32,497 nucleotides of DNA, taken from contig JABDKS010000684.1 of NCBI GenBank assembly GCA_013002105.1, positions 1 through 32,497 on the forward strand. Reading direction: 5' to 3'. The stretch's first letter is position 1. Every line of letters starts with the position of its first letter. The stretch comes from Pirellulaceae bacterium. GTDB taxonomy: Bacteria; Planctomycetota; Planctomycetia; Pirellulales; Pirellulaceae. Below, one piece after another: positions 15,512 through 30,500 of this stretch. The notes below the pieces were generated by a model. It was not told where the DNA came from and ran no database searches. It saw only the letters and a list, made by a program, of their open reading frames with translations. The position numbers and the translations under genes were made by a program.

Positions 15512-18500
15512 ATGACCTCGCGCAAGCGAAAAAATACGACGCGCTCGTCCGAAATCACGCGTCGCACTCGTCGTCCTAAATCCGACAGTCCACGTAAGTC
15601 ACGACGTCAACATCTTTTAGAGACGTTGGAGACTCGGCAGTTGCTCGCTGGCCCCCAGTTGATTGGGGTTCAGCCGAATGAGGGTGCGCTGATCGAGAAC
15701 GGTACGCAGCGCGATACTGCGCCACGGGTTCTGACCTTTGGTTTTGACGAAGCGCAAGTCATCGACACCGCGACGATTCAGGATGGAAACGGAATTCGGA
15801 TCACGCGCGCCGGCGAAGACGATGTGTTTAACACGACCGATGATGTCGTGATCAATCCAGGTTTGGTGACCCTGGGCGAAACGGATCAAAACGAAGTTGT
15901 CGTGCGGTTTGTCGAAGCGTTGCCCGATGACAAGTATCGGATCGAAGTATTCGGGTACGACGACGATGGTCAGGGGATCGTCGGCCTGAAGAACATCGAT
16001 GGAGAATTCTTTGTTCCCAGCGATCCAGATCAACGAAGTGAAGTCATCGACTTTGAGCTGAAACTGGGTGCGTTGGTCGAATCGGTTGTGCCGCAGCCGG
16101 TGATTCGCCAAGCCGACGGATCGTTGGCTCAGAACCGCAACGAAATTGTTGTTTACTTCAACGAAGACCCGTTGTTTGTCGAAGACGACGCGACGGGCAA
16201 TCCAACGGCGCGTTCGGCGGAAAACCCGCGGTTCTACCAGTTGTTGTTCACGCAAGAGACCGTTCGAACGACGGACGATTTCCTGTTCAATCCTGACGAA
16301 GTTGTCTATGACTCGGCCACACATACGGCCCGATTGTTTTTCAGTGACGACATCAACGATTTGCCCGGCATTCCACCTGGCGGTGGATCGTGGCGTTTGC
16401 GAATTGGTACCGCAGTCGATGACCGGGTCGACCTGATCTTGCCACCCGATGACGTGTTGGTACGAGCATCCGCGGTGACGGATTTTCAGCAGGATGGTTT
16501 GCGAGTCAGTTTCTTTAACCTGGCAATTGGTGAAGGCACGAGCGGTCGGACGGTTCGATTCGTCGACTCGGGCGCAGGTGGTGTGACAGCAAGCTTGGAC
16601 GGCAACAACGACGTTGTGTTTGATTTCGGCGGTGCGACGGCGGAAGTCACCGATCTAGTGGATGCAGTTGCGGACAATCCCGCCGTCGCTGCCCTAATCG
16701 GAGTTTCCTTTTCGCTCGATGGCGTTGCCAACACGGGTGGCGATCGGATTGTGCCGGCAAGCGTTGTCGGTTCGCCCGCGTTAACGATGAGCGCCGTGGG
16801 GGATACGTTAGGGACGGCTTTGGACGTCGGCGTGTTTGGCGAATTCAACGCGTTAAAGAGCCAGGTTTTCCGAGAGTCGATCTCGCCGCAGCAATATGAC
16901 ATCGAATTGCCCGGTGGCCAGGACGACCCGGGGCACACCAGCGAAGTCCAGCACATCAACGCGGCGTTCGGAGCGGACACACTGAACGGCGTGACGGAAA
17001 TCGCCTACAACTTCAAACGCTTCTTTGACACAGATACATTTGGTAATTCGTTCCAGAATCAAATCACCGCGCGGCAGAAGACACGGATTCGCGAGGCGTT
17101 GGGACTATGGGCTGCCGAGATCGGTGTTCAATTCCGAGAAACGCAGCAAGATGGCATTACGTTTGCGCTCGGTGATACAGCGAACCTGCAGGACCGTGTT
17201 GGAATTCCGGCCACGAACGTCTTTCAATTGGATGCCAGCGTTCGCGTCGACCCCGCCTTCGCTGAATCGGCTTTGGTTTTCAGCAACCAAGAAGTATTCG
17301 GTACGGCGTATGGCGAAGATTTCACGCGGAAAGCGGTTGCGGGCATTGGATTGTTGCTGGGGCTGAATCAGGCCGCGGATCTGTCACCGCCGACGATCAT
17401 GAGTTTCAACACGGGGTACCTGGAGCGGACGATCGACGGTTTGAGCGATCTGGAACCGGTGTTCCCCAACAATGTTGATGTGCTGCACGGACAGTATGTC
17501 CATCGGCCCGACAGCAACGACATTGATTTGTATCGATTCGAAGTCGATTTGAACGATGCCGACAAGCAGGGTTTGTTGACGGCCGAGACGTTTGCCGAGC
17601 GGTTAGCAGATTCCAGTTTGTTAGACACGACCTTGACGTTGTTTCAGGAGGTCTCCGCTTCAGTAACGACCAACTTGGGCATCGGAACCAATCTCGAGAT
17701 CGAAATCGAGTCGCTGGTGCCCGGCTTGAACGGCAACAATTCACGATTGGAATTTATTCAGACCGATCGTGTACCGTTTGATACGGCAGTGAAAATTTTG
17801 CCGGCATTCGATTCCACTGGAACGCAGGTGTCCAATGCGGTGATTGTGGACGTTCCCCGTTTGGGACCCAATGTCACGACCGTTACGGCAGGGATGGTGG
17901 TGGATGCAATCAATGACAATCCGTTCTCGAGTTCGATTTTCCGAGCGGCGATCACGACCGGTAACGCCGGGATGGATATCAGTGGCGGTGGGTTGAGCTA
18001 TTCGCCACTGCTGCTTGACGGTGGCGGGCTACAGCAACTCAGTCGCAACGACGATTACTTTGGCGAAGATTCACGTTTGATCGCTTCCCTGGGCGAAGGC
18101 GTCTACTACTTGGGCGTTGCGGCGAGTGGCAACGATCAGTACGACCCCACCATCGCTGACAGTGGTGTTGGCGGACGCACGCAGGGTCTTTACGAATTGC
18201 ACCTGAAATTTGAACCTCAGGTGGATGAAGTCGACGTGATCCGTGATTTGGATAACGATCGAGTTGATGTTCCAGGAACGGCTTTGGACGGCGACGGCGA
18301 CGGTGTTCCCGGCGGTGCGCACAATTTCTGGTTCCAAACGCGGCCGCTCAGTCGAATCATCAATTTTACCGACAGTGGTGATGCGATCACGGCGGGTCAG
18401 ACGGTTACGATCGTTGGAGCCAGCGGCGTAACGCGGACATTTGAATTCGTTCCCACCGGTGGATCGCCGCGTCCGGGCAACATCGCGGTGACATACAGTC

Positions 18501-21500
18501 CCGGCGGAACGGGTTTTCCAACGCCTCCGGGGAACCTGGCTAGTTCGCTGCAAGCGGCGATCAATGCACGAATTGGCGAAACCGGTGTGTCTGTGGTTCG
18601 TAGCGGCACGACGTTGGAATTCAGCGGCGAACGCAGCATGAATTTCTCGACGGGTTTCCGGGGTGCCGACGCCCTGGGACGCAACATCTTTGTTGACAAG
18701 ACAGCGGGCCCGCAGGCCGATGGTAGTTTGGCGCGACCGTTCAATAACATCACGAATGCAAATGTTGCCAATGCATTCGGTAGTGCAATCGAAGGCGACA
18801 TCGTACGGATCGTCGGCAACGGTGGTTTGGACAATGACATTCGCACCGAGGCGGATAACTTCAGTTACAAAATCGGTGTTGCCGATACCGGTGGCGTGAC
18901 CTTGGAAGACGGCCGGAATATGGAGGTCCCCAAAGGCGTTACGACAATGATCGACGCCGGGGCGGTCTTTAAACTCCGGAACTCGTTTATCGGAATCGGC
19001 AGTAGTACTGTTAACGTCGACCGCAGCGGCGGCGCGTTGCAGGTGCTCGGTACACCACGGTTGATTCAGCTAAGTGTCGCCGGGCAGGCGGTTGCCACCA
19101 CACTGATCAGTGGCGAAAACGTTGCCGCGCCAGGCTACGACGATGGCAGCGTGATCTTTACCAGCTTGCGTGACCGCGATGCGGATGTGCAGGCTGCCGG
19201 CAATAGCGTTCAGGCCGCGCCGGGCAACTGGGGTGGGCTGATCTATCGCCGCGATATCGATCAAAGCGAAGGACGCCGTGATTTAGAAGACGAAGGGATT
19301 TTCCTGCAACGAGTCAATCACGCCGAACTACGTTATGGGGGCGGTAGCGGTGTCCTGATCGATTCGGTTCAGCAGTTGGTCAATCCAATTCAGATCGTGA
19401 ACATGCGACCGACGGTCTCGTTCAACGAGATCACTCAAAGCGCCGATTCAGCGATCAGTGCTGCTCCGAATAGTTTCGAGGAAACCAGTTACCAGGCACC
19501 GAGATTCCAACAAGCGGGTTCGTTTACCGCCGACTACGATCGTGTCGGACCTGAGATCCACAACAACCAATTGATCGACAACAGTATCAATGGTTTGTTC
19601 ATCCGTGCGACGACGACACCGACGACGGCTCCCAAGGATTTCACTGTTGCTGGTCGTTTTGACGATATCGATGTGGTTCACTACGTCGCGGAGAATCTGG
19701 TCGTTTCGGCATCGCCAGGTGGTTCGATCGCGGATGGATTTGCCCCGTCGATGTCGCTTGTGTCAGGTCGAGTTTTGGCTGGCGGGACGTTGCCTGTGGC
19801 CACCTATCAATACAAGATGACGTTCGTCGATCGTGACGGATTTGAATCGCTTGCGAGTCCCGGCACGTTTGACATTGTTGTTGGCGCCGCCGACTCCAGT
19901 GTCGAACTGACTTCGCTGCCGCAAGTTGCGTCGGACAGCGTTTACGTATCACGGCGTCTTTATCGCGCGGTGGCGTCGGCGACTCCTCAATTCACGTTGG
20001 TAGCCGACCTTGATGCGTCATCAGCCGGATTCATTGATCGCGGAACCAGTGGTGATTCGATTCTCGACTTGAACCGTGCCGGCGTTCGTGGACGACTGGA
20101 TGCATCGTTGGTGATGGATCCGGGCCTGATCATGAAGTTCCGAGGGGCCCGCATCGAATTGGGTCAGGGCACTCAACTGTTGGCCGAAGGCTTGGGTAGT
20201 AATCCAGTCGTGTTCACCAGTTCGTTGGATGACCGGTTTGGTGCCGGTGGAACATTCGATACCAACAACGACAACGAGACGATCACCGGCGCAGCGGTGC
20301 CGCAGCGGGCAGATTGGTCGGGTATCTACGCCGGCCCAACATCGTTCGTCAGTTTTGACAATGTGCAACTGTCTTATGCCGGCGGAATCAGCCTGCTCGA
20401 AGGCGGTTTGGCACGCGGTTTCTTGCCGCTGGAATTGCAACAGGCCGAGGGCCGAATTACCAATTCGCGATTCGAATTCAACGACGCTGGTCAAGCTGGA
20501 GCCGGGCCGCAAGGCCGATTTGGTCGTCTGGCGATCACGCCCGCGACGATCATGGTTCGCGGTAGCCAGCCGATCATTGTTGGTAACACGTTCGTGGATA
20601 ACCGTGGTTCGATTATTGACATTGATATCGAATCGATGGGCGGAAATTACCGGGTCGATTACGGTCGTCAGACCGGTGACATCGATCGTATCGCTGTCTT
20701 GGACGACAACTTTGGACCGATGATCCGGTTCAATCGCTATCTGAATGACCCAACGTCCGGTTCGCAATTGTCCGGACTGGAAGTTCGCGCGGGGACGATC
20801 ACGACCGAGACGGTGTTTGACGATACGGATATCGCACACTTGGTGTTTGACAACATCGAAGTGGGCAATTTTCACAGCAGCGGTGGTCTGCGACTGTTGA
20901 GCCGTCCCGATGAGAGTTTGGTCGTCAAGTTCACCGGTTCGGGTGGTCCCAACAGTGCGACGCAGGGAACCGGCATCACGGCGACCGGGTCACCCAGTAG
21001 CATCGATGATCGAATCGGCGGAATGGTCCACGTGATCGGATTGCCAGGTGCACCGGTCATCCTGACCAGTTTGGACGATGATGGTGCCGGCGCCGGACTG
21101 AAACCGGACGGTTCGCAATTCACCGATCACGACGGCGATGGAATCAATTCACGCCCGTTCGCGAATGATTGGCGCGGCATTTTGCTGGACCAGTACAGCA
21201 ACGACTACAACATTCCGGTGCTGCCGGAATTGGAATTGTCGACAGAAGTCGCACCGGGATTGAATTCGACCGTCGAAAACGCGCAGTTCTTGGGTGAACT
21301 TGCTCAGAACCTCTCCACCGGCGATCACGTACGCCGGCTTGGATTCGAGGTTCAAGGTTACCTGAGTGGTAAGACCGACGTCGATGTCTACAGCTTTATC
21401 GGCTCACCAGGGACGGAAGTTTGGGTGGACGTTGACCGGACCAGTTTTGGATTGGACACGGTGGTCGAGTTGTTGGACGAAAACGGTCAAGTGCTCGCTC

Positions 21501-24500
21501 GCAGCGACAACAGCTTTGCAGAAACCGCCTTCGGATCGCCCGAACCGGTCACGATTTTGGATCCCGATTTAGAAGGTGTCACAACGTCGTTGCAAGCCGG
21601 CAATGAGCAGTACACCGATCGTGGTGTGTTCGGGCTCTATGAAGACTTTGGTTCGACCAACATACGCGATGCAGGGATCCATTTCCGATTGGCCGGAAAC
21701 GCGTCGGATCCCAACGCACGAAGTGTTTACTTTTTCCGTATTCGCAGTGCGTCGGTGAATCCGGACGATGCTCAGGGCGGGATCACCGGTGGTGGTTATC
21801 GTTTCCAAGCACGATTGGTCGAAGAACAAGAATTCCCAGGTAGTGTCGTACGCTTCGCCGACATCCGCTACGCCAATCATGGGATTCACGTTCAAGGCCT
21901 GATGAGTTCGTCGCCGCTGTTGGGCGAGGCCCAAGAGAATGAAGCGGCGGATTTCCGTGCTAACAATAACACTCCTGTCGGCACGACTCCTGGCCAAGGC
22001 GGTCAGTACTTGGGGAATCTGGTCAACAACAACAGCAATGTGATTAGCGTTGGCGGATCGTTGGGATCAGCCGGCGACGTCGACTTTTATCAGTTCGAGA
22101 TCGATTATTCGATCGGCGGCGGGATTCAATCGACGGTCTTTGATATTGATTATGCCGATGGGTTTAATCGACCCGATACCAACATCAGCGTGTTCTACGA
22201 TGGTGACGGATTGCCGGTCTTTGGTGACGACGGCAGTTTCTTGCCACGTTTGGTTTTCTTTGGCAGCAGCAGCAACGTCACCGATGATATGACCAGTCCC
22301 AATGGCGAGGATAGCGCGATTGAAAAATTGCTGCGTGGATCCATCTCCAATGGCGACCCGTTTATCGGTCCAGTGGCATTGCCCGAAGGTGTCTACTACG
22401 TGGCGGTCTCGTCGGCTGGTGTGACGCCAGCGGAACTGGTTGGCAATATTCGCGAGCCGATCAATTCAGTCGATCGAATTGTCGAAGACCGAATCGACAG
22501 AAATAATCCCGAGACACCCAGCACCGCAAACGGACCCGTTGTTCCGCAAATATTCACCGATGCAAGTTTGGTGGGATCGGGATTCACGATTGATTCGGAC
22601 ACGACGGTCGGTCACGGAAAACCGGATCACTTTGACGGTACAACCGGCCCATCGTTCTTCAACGGTGCACCGCGGATTCCCGAGCTGACCATTGCCGGTG
22701 GATTTGACGCCGAAGACGACATTCTGACTGCGATTCCCTTTACGACGAATTTGGACTCGGTGGATTGGTCACTGGATGATGACTTTGACATTGGTGGTTT
22801 CGGTTCGGAGTTTACCGCGACAACGATTCCTCACATCTCGGTCGTTGGGAATCTGCAGAACGATCCGGCTGACTTTTATCAGTTCACGATTCCCAATACT
22901 GGATCAAATCTGTCCAAGCGAGTCATCTTTGATATCGATGATGGCTACAACATGCTGGCCGATTTCGATGATGACGGTGACCCACTGACGCCGCCGGTCA
23001 ATTTTGATCAGAACAGTGTCGACACGACACTGGTGATTTTGCGGGAGGATCCGGCAAATCCAGGCACGCTGCAGTTGCTGCAGACGGTGACCGACGATTT
23101 CACATCGACCAATGGTGCGTCGGGTAGTAATTCGGCACTCGATCCGTTCCTGAGTACGTTCCTGGCTCCCGGTAACTATTTCGTTGGGGTGTTAGAAGAA
23201 GGCACGACGTTGACGTTTGACGCCAACGGCGTGACATCGGCCAATGCGGCGGTGACCGGTGGTCAACAGGGTTACACACTGCACGTTTCGATCGAAGATC
23301 ACGTGCTGCCGCCCAATTCGTTTGTGCTCAGCCAAGGCGAGGAAGTCCTGGAGTTTGATCGTCAACAGAATACGAACTCGGGAATTATCACCAGCGAATC
23401 ATTTGACCTGGCCGGATATGTAGCCGCCGATCTTCCGACGCTTTACTTCAACCGACTCTTCCAGCCTGTGCCAGGCGGGGGTGGAACTCCCAGCGACACC
23501 GCGACACTGACAGTTTTGAGTGATCAAAACCCAAGTGGTACTTTGCTCCATACTTTCAGTAGCGATACGACGCCGGGCAGCCCGGACCAGTGGAAACAAA
23601 TTCGACTTTCGCTGGGTAGCTTTGCGGGTAATACCGGAGTGCAATTGCGAATCGAATACACCACCAATGGTCAGGTGGCGGATTCGAGTCCAGGTAGTAC
23701 AGAAGTGGGACTGCGACTGGATGACTTCATTGTTGGCTTTGCCGAGCGCGGTGAGACCATTTTTGGCGCCGCATCGAACCCCAGCTTCGTCGGAACAGGC
23801 TTTGGCGCGGTTTCGGGAGAATACCAAGCGGAGATTCGCTTGGGCACCGATTTTGCCACGGCCGTGGGTGGTGGCAACACTCGCTTGGACGCAAGTTTTG
23901 ATACCAATGACCGACACGCACGTGCCGTCACCATGGTTGCTCCCGATGGGATGCAGATCAGCAACGGCGATACGTTCGTGATTGGCGATGGTGCATCGAA
24001 TCAAGTGTTCGAATTCACCACCAATGGTTCGGTGACGTTTGGCAATACTCCGGTTCCATTCGTTGCGACCGATACTCCCAGCGACATCGCGGCCTCGATC
24101 CGCAACGCAATCAATAGCCAAACCGTGATCGCGATCGAAGCGGCCACATCGGGTGGATTGGATACGGGGACGCCGACCGACGGTCGATTGGCGCTGAGCG
24201 GTAATACGACCGGTAGCTTTGATCCGATCGCGTCCATCCAAGCGGCGCCCGGTGCGGGTGCGGCGTTGGCAACGGATGCCGATGGCAATCTGTTGATTCC
24301 GGCAATTTTGCACGATGGTCGCGGTGACGGAAACTTCCTGCGTACCCAGGGCCAAGTGATCGTCGAACACAACGTGATCAGTGACGTTCGCGGAATTGGC
24401 ATTTGGTCTGAACCAGGCACACGCGATGTCAGTCCGGCACACAACCTGACCGATCCGTACCTGGAAGCGGTCACGCTGGGTAATAGTTACCCTGGTGCGG

Positions 24501-27500
24501 TTCGCAATTTGCCAACCTTGAATACGAGCGTGTTGGGTGGCTTGGCACCTGGGATCGTGATTCAAAACAATACGATCGATCAAGCGGAATACGCCGGTAT
24601 CAAGATCGATGGCGAGATTGCACCTTGGGCGATCGCACCACCAAGCGGCGACTTCATCACCGACGGTTCGATCTTTGTGATTGATGCTGCCGGTACACGG
24701 GTTGTCTTTGAATTCGAAGACATCGGCGAGGGTGCCATTCCGGCACCTCAACAACCTGTCTACGGCAGTGGTACCGATGGTGGTGATGGTGTTCGCGATG
24801 GTCACGTGCCGGTTTATTATCGCCAGACCGACCAGAACGCTGCTTCGCCTTATCGTGGGCGAACGACCGAGTACACCGCGTTAGAAGTTGCCAGTTCGAT
24901 TCGTGCATCGATTCAGGGCAGCATCCTGATGAGCAACAACATGGTGGAACTGGTCGAAGCCCACTTGGGGCCATCATTGATTGATCCCGCGTTGGGTTTT
25001 GGCGTCGATTTCTTGCAGCCAGCGGTTTACATCCCTGGCGCTAGTTTTGTCCACGTCTTTGACGCCGAGGTCCAGGTCTTCCAGACGCCGATCTACGAAG
25101 CACCGCAGCCATTTGCTCGCATCGTCAATAACACGATTTACGGTAACGATGGTACCGAATCCAATTTCGTCCAAAACGCGCAAAGCGAGCCAAGTGATTT
25201 CTTGTCTCAAGCGATTGATACCAACGTCGGTAGCAGCCATCGCGATCCTTATCGCCAAACCGCAACGCTCGGTAATAACACGGGGCCGCTAGCGGGTGCC
25301 GGTGACGTTGATTTTTACCAAGTGCACTTGGAAGTCGGCGATCGATTGATTGCGGATATCGACACGCTTAACGCAAATGTTGGTGCGGGCATTCCCGAAG
25401 GCCCCGATACGGTGCTGCGGATCTTTAACTCCAGCGGAATCGTGCAATCGTTCCAAGATGCCAACGACGTGACGCAAACGATCAGCGACAATGCGATCGC
25501 ACCGAACTATTTAGATCCCCAGTCAAACGCGAGTGCTGGCACAGGTACTGGTGCTGATGCCAACAACACGCGTGACCCGTTCATCGATTTCACTGCTCCC
25601 AAAACGGGAACCTATTACGTCGGTGTCAGTAGCGCCGGCAACAACGACTACGATGCCTCGTCGCTCAGCGGACGCGTGTTGGGCACCGGTGGGACCGGGG
25701 ACTACACGATCGGATTGGAAGTCTATGCACCGCGATCGTTCGTGATCAGCGGTAACAACGGTAGCGGTTTGCTGGAGAATCCACCCAATCACGGTGCCGA
25801 ATCAGACCGCACCGGGATGCGGGGCTCCGATGTGATTGGGACTACCTTTACGATCACACAAATTCCGGATGTCGATGACGCATTGCCGCAAAGTGATGGC
25901 ACCAACGAAATCGAATTTCTGTTTGATCCTGGGCCTTATCGCGTCCTGGGGACGGGGCAGGTAACTGTTTCGGTTCAACCGGCGTACCGATTGCCCGACA
26001 TCATGGTCGCGATCGAAACGGCTTTGACATTGATCGTCAATGGCCGGGCGGTCATTCCGAATGGTGGAGCGATCACCCCAGGCGATGCAGCGGCGGTTGG
26101 TGGACCGAGCGGCGCGGGCCAGGGTATCGTTGACAATCCGCTTCTTTACGCACCGGATTTCAATACCAGCGGGTTCGGCCACTCAATGTTTATCGGTTCG
26201 ACCGAGCAATATGTCTTTGTCGAGAAGATCGCTGAAATTGAATTGAGTACTGGTGCGGCAGCAGCCGGATTGAAACTCGATCCTTTACCAAACCGTGATA
26301 CCGATCAACCGATCAACGAAGCCGGTGTGGTGGTCGCAGGCGGAGCGAGCCCGACATTGCTGAACAACGTTTTCTTGAATCTGCACGAGAGCGTTTATCG
26401 CGAAGAGACTCGTTTTGACGGATTTGGAACGACCAGTCGTGGATCCGACCAGCAGCCCAAGCCGATGGAAGTGATCGTCGTTGCGTCGATCTTCCAACAC
26501 GACGAAACGAACATGACCCAGTTCAATCAGGACATGGTTCAGTTCGCCAATCGTGGTACGGGGCTGACGACGTCGGCGGCACCCAGCAATATCAATGGCG
26601 GCTCGGATGACTTCAATGTCACATTGGGCGGTGGTGATCCCGCGGTGCAGTTTGCCGAGGGTGGGAATTTTCAACCCGACTTTGCATCGATCTTGATTGA
26701 TTCGTCGGTCAACTCGTTGGTCGAACGTGATGCGCTGGTCAACTTAAAGAACTCTGTCGGGTTGCCCATCAGCAATGTTTTGGCTCCCGACCTGGACGTG
26801 GCCGGAATTCTGCGGGCGGACAATCCTGACTTCGCACCTCCGGGCGGAATTGGTGCATCGGTGTTCAAGGACCGTGGTTCGAATGAACTCGCGGACTTTG
26901 TCGGGCCCGTTGCCATTGCCGAAGTTCCTCGTGACAACGATGCCGAAGGAATCGACTCTGATCCGGCTGTCAGCTTTATCAATCTGACCCGGGGTGTATA
27001 CGAAGAATTCCGCGTTCAGTTGCGAGACACCGGTGATGCATCCGATCCGTTTGCTGGAATTGGTATCGATGACGCGACTGTCGTCGTGCCGGAAATTCCT
27101 GGGGTTCGGCCAACCGGATCGAACGTGTCGTTGTTCGAAAACGAACGGTTGCTGGTCGAAGGCATCAATTACACGTTTAACTACGACGAAACCAAGAACA
27201 TTATCACGCTGACACCGTTGGCGGGGATTTGGAAAAGCGATCGCGCGTACCGAATCGCATTGAACAATCAGGATCAAACGGTCTTGATCGCGTCGGATCC
27301 TGCCGGCATCCAAGACGGCAGCCAGTTCGCGATCACCGATACCAACGGTGGAACCGTCGTATTCGAATTCGAAACCGGTTATCAGTTGTTGGTGCCCGAA
27401 CCGATCACGTTGATCATTCCGCGCGAAGGAACCAATTCGGGAGGCGTTCGCGACGGGGACATTTTCCAGATTGACGACGGTGTCAATCCGATCGTGGTAT

Positions 27501-30500
27501 TTGAATACAACAGTGACACGGCGAAGCTGCCCAACACGGTTGCCGTTCCATTGCCTAACACGCCGACGCCATTGGATCCCGATGCGATCGATCCGTTTTT
27601 GAATCAAATTGCGCTGGACACGCAGGCAGCGATTCAAGCCCAAGTCGATGCGGGGAATTTGAACTTGGATCTGGATGTGGTCGATAACCGCGTCATCATC
27701 GGAGCCGAACCCGGTACAACCGCTCGCACGTCCGGCAGTGGACTGCTGCAGGCGGCGAGAACGATTGGATTGGACGTGCCGGCGGCCGGATCCGATCCGA
27801 TCAACGGCGTCCGCAATGGCGAGACGTTTGTGGTCAGCAACGGCGTCACGTCGATTACGTTTGAGTTTAATGACGCCTCCGCGGCGGTAACCCCGGGCAA
27901 TACGCCGGTGGACATTAGCGGTGTTGGCACACTGACAACCAACGAAGTCGCCATTGCGATTGTCCAGGCTGTTTCCGCGTCGCCATTGGGGATCGATCCC
28001 CAGATCATCGGATCGACGGTTTACTTGAACCTGCCAACTTCGGGATCCGCATCGGTCACCGGTGGACAGCTCACTGTGGTGGGCGTCAGTCGAACTCCGA
28101 CTGACGGTGACACCGTGGTTGTGACACCCGATGATGGAACCGCATCATTGGTGTTTGAAGTCAATCGAACGGACGAACCGGACGCACTTGGAGTGCCGAT
28201 GGACGACGGTGTCGCGCCGGGTAACATCGCCATCAATATTGATCGCTTGACAACGGCCGACGAATTTGCCGCGCTGGTTGCCAATGCGATACAAAGTGAA
28301 GTCATCAGTGGTCTGAGCCCCAACGACATCCAGGTTGTCTCCGGTGGGCTGCTGACAATCGGTGGGGAGCAAGGTTTGGGATTGGCCGTGACCGGTACAT
28401 CCCTGGAAGTGGTCGGTGCACCCGATGTCACCGGGGCTTCGACGATTCAAGTCTTCGGTCCACTGTTGTTGAACATGCCTCCGGTTGGTGGCGGATCGAT
28501 TACCAGCGGCGAAGTTTTGATCTTGAGAGACGACTTCGGCAGCGATGTGTTGTTTGAATTCGTCAACAATCAAGGCGGCGCACAGTTCTTTGACGGTGGG
28601 TTCAATCAAGATGGCACGCAACGGCCTGTTTCCGTCGTCGTTGCCTACAACAGCTTTGACGATCCCAACACCATTGCCACCACTTTGGCAGGCATCATTA
28701 ACGCACAAGGTATCGGGCTGACGGCAGTCAGTACGGGAACCGGACAGGTTGCCTTGGGTCGCATCGACGCGTCTCGAGTGAATACCGGCGGCGATCTTGC
28801 TAACGGGATCCCGGGCATCAGCCAAATCACGGTTCAGCGTGGCATTGTTTCCGATGGCGAAGTTTTGACGATCCGTCAAGGCACGACGCAAGTCAGTTTT
28901 GAGTTCGAAGAAGCGACGACCGGCGGCGGTGTTAACACGCCCGGGAATATTGCCGTCGCATTCCAAGCCGGTAGCACCGTCGGCGACGTTGCCAACAGTT
29001 TGGCTGCCGCGATCAATAACAACGCGGGCAACTTGCGGGTGTTCGCGGTTGCCGAGTTGGATTCTTTGGGCGTACCTACCGGACAGGTCATATTGAATGA
29101 CATCCCCGGTACGGTCGTTGACGTTACCCAAGCACCGACGCTCAACGTGATTGGTGTTCCGGGCGGTGCCATTCCAGTTCGGATTTCACCTGCTTTTAGC
29201 GCGACAGAAGTCAAACAAGCGATGTTGATCGCGCTCAATTCGATCAACACACCCGGACAACCGCCTGCGACAACGTTGTCGGCCCAAGATCGTGGTGGTG
29301 CGACGTTGTTCGTTCAGAACGGAACGATCTTCACCGGTGAAGGAATTACGACCTACTTCTTGCCGGCGATCAAGGATTTGTCTGGCAATAAACTGGAAGC
29401 CAATCGTGACGATTTGACGACCCAGTTCACGATTCTGATGCCGACGGTTGGCTTGGATTTCGGCGATGCTCCTGATCCGGTCGCGCAAGTCCAAGGGCGT
29501 TACCCGACGCTATTGCGACATGATGGTCCCCGTCATGTTGTCGACCCGACGTTGACGTTGGGCAGTTTCATAGATGTCGATCTGAACGGACGCCCGGTCG
29601 CGCAGGCCAACGGCGATGATAATGTCATCTCCATCTCCGACGTTGGTGATCTGTTCACGACCAGTGTGGACCAAGGGGTCGCCAGTATCCTGATTAACGC
29701 CGCAGCGATCGAGGGCAGCGATGGACAGACCATCACGATCAATACGGGTGTGGACATCGCGACCTTGGAAGTCGACTTGGACGGAATCTTTGACGAAGAC
29801 AACTTCGCTATTCGTCCGTTGACCCCGCGTACGGTAGCAACAGTCGCCCAAGCCATCGTGGATGCGATCGCTGAAAGTCCGTTGCGTCCGGCCAGTGTTT
29901 CGATCGATGGCGACACCGTACGTGTTAACTCGGACGACGAAGACGGTGTGGACCTGACCAGCTTTATCAATCCAACAGGTGTGCTGAACAAGAACGTCCA
30001 AACGCCGATTAGCGTCACCGTCACCGGTGGCGGTGTCTTGGAAGCTTGGGTCGATTTCAATGCCGATGGCGACTGGGATGATCCGGGTGAACAAATCATC
30101 GACGTCACCACACCAGGTGCCATTTTCAGTGATACCGGATCGGGCGTCCAACGAGTCTTTACGATCACGGTTCCGGCGACCACGCCGGTTCCCCCGGCAC
30201 CATTGACGACGTACGCTCGATTCCGTGTCTCGCGCGAGGGTGACTTGGATCCAACGGGATTGGCACTCAGCGGTGAAATCGAAGATTACGCGATGCTGGT
30301 GTTGCCCGGCGCTCCGCCGACTCTGACTGATGCCCAGGCCAATCGCACTTTTACGGTTCGTGAAGCACCCGATTCGCTCGCCGCGTTGGACGTTGATGGT
30401 ACCTTGTCGCCAGAGACCACCAACGACAATGGTTTGCTCGAGGGTGTTGCGGATCCGCAGGGTGACGGCGTCGAAATCTACCCCGATGATGTCGGGGTTC

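Noticed and set aside
23399..24805. Long reverse-strand reading frame of 468 codons
   Set aside because: It is antisense to the giant gene, whose frame is continuous and domain-rich. The reverse frame has no recognisable motif. Others such as 29510-30637 and 20021-20875 were dropped for the same reason.
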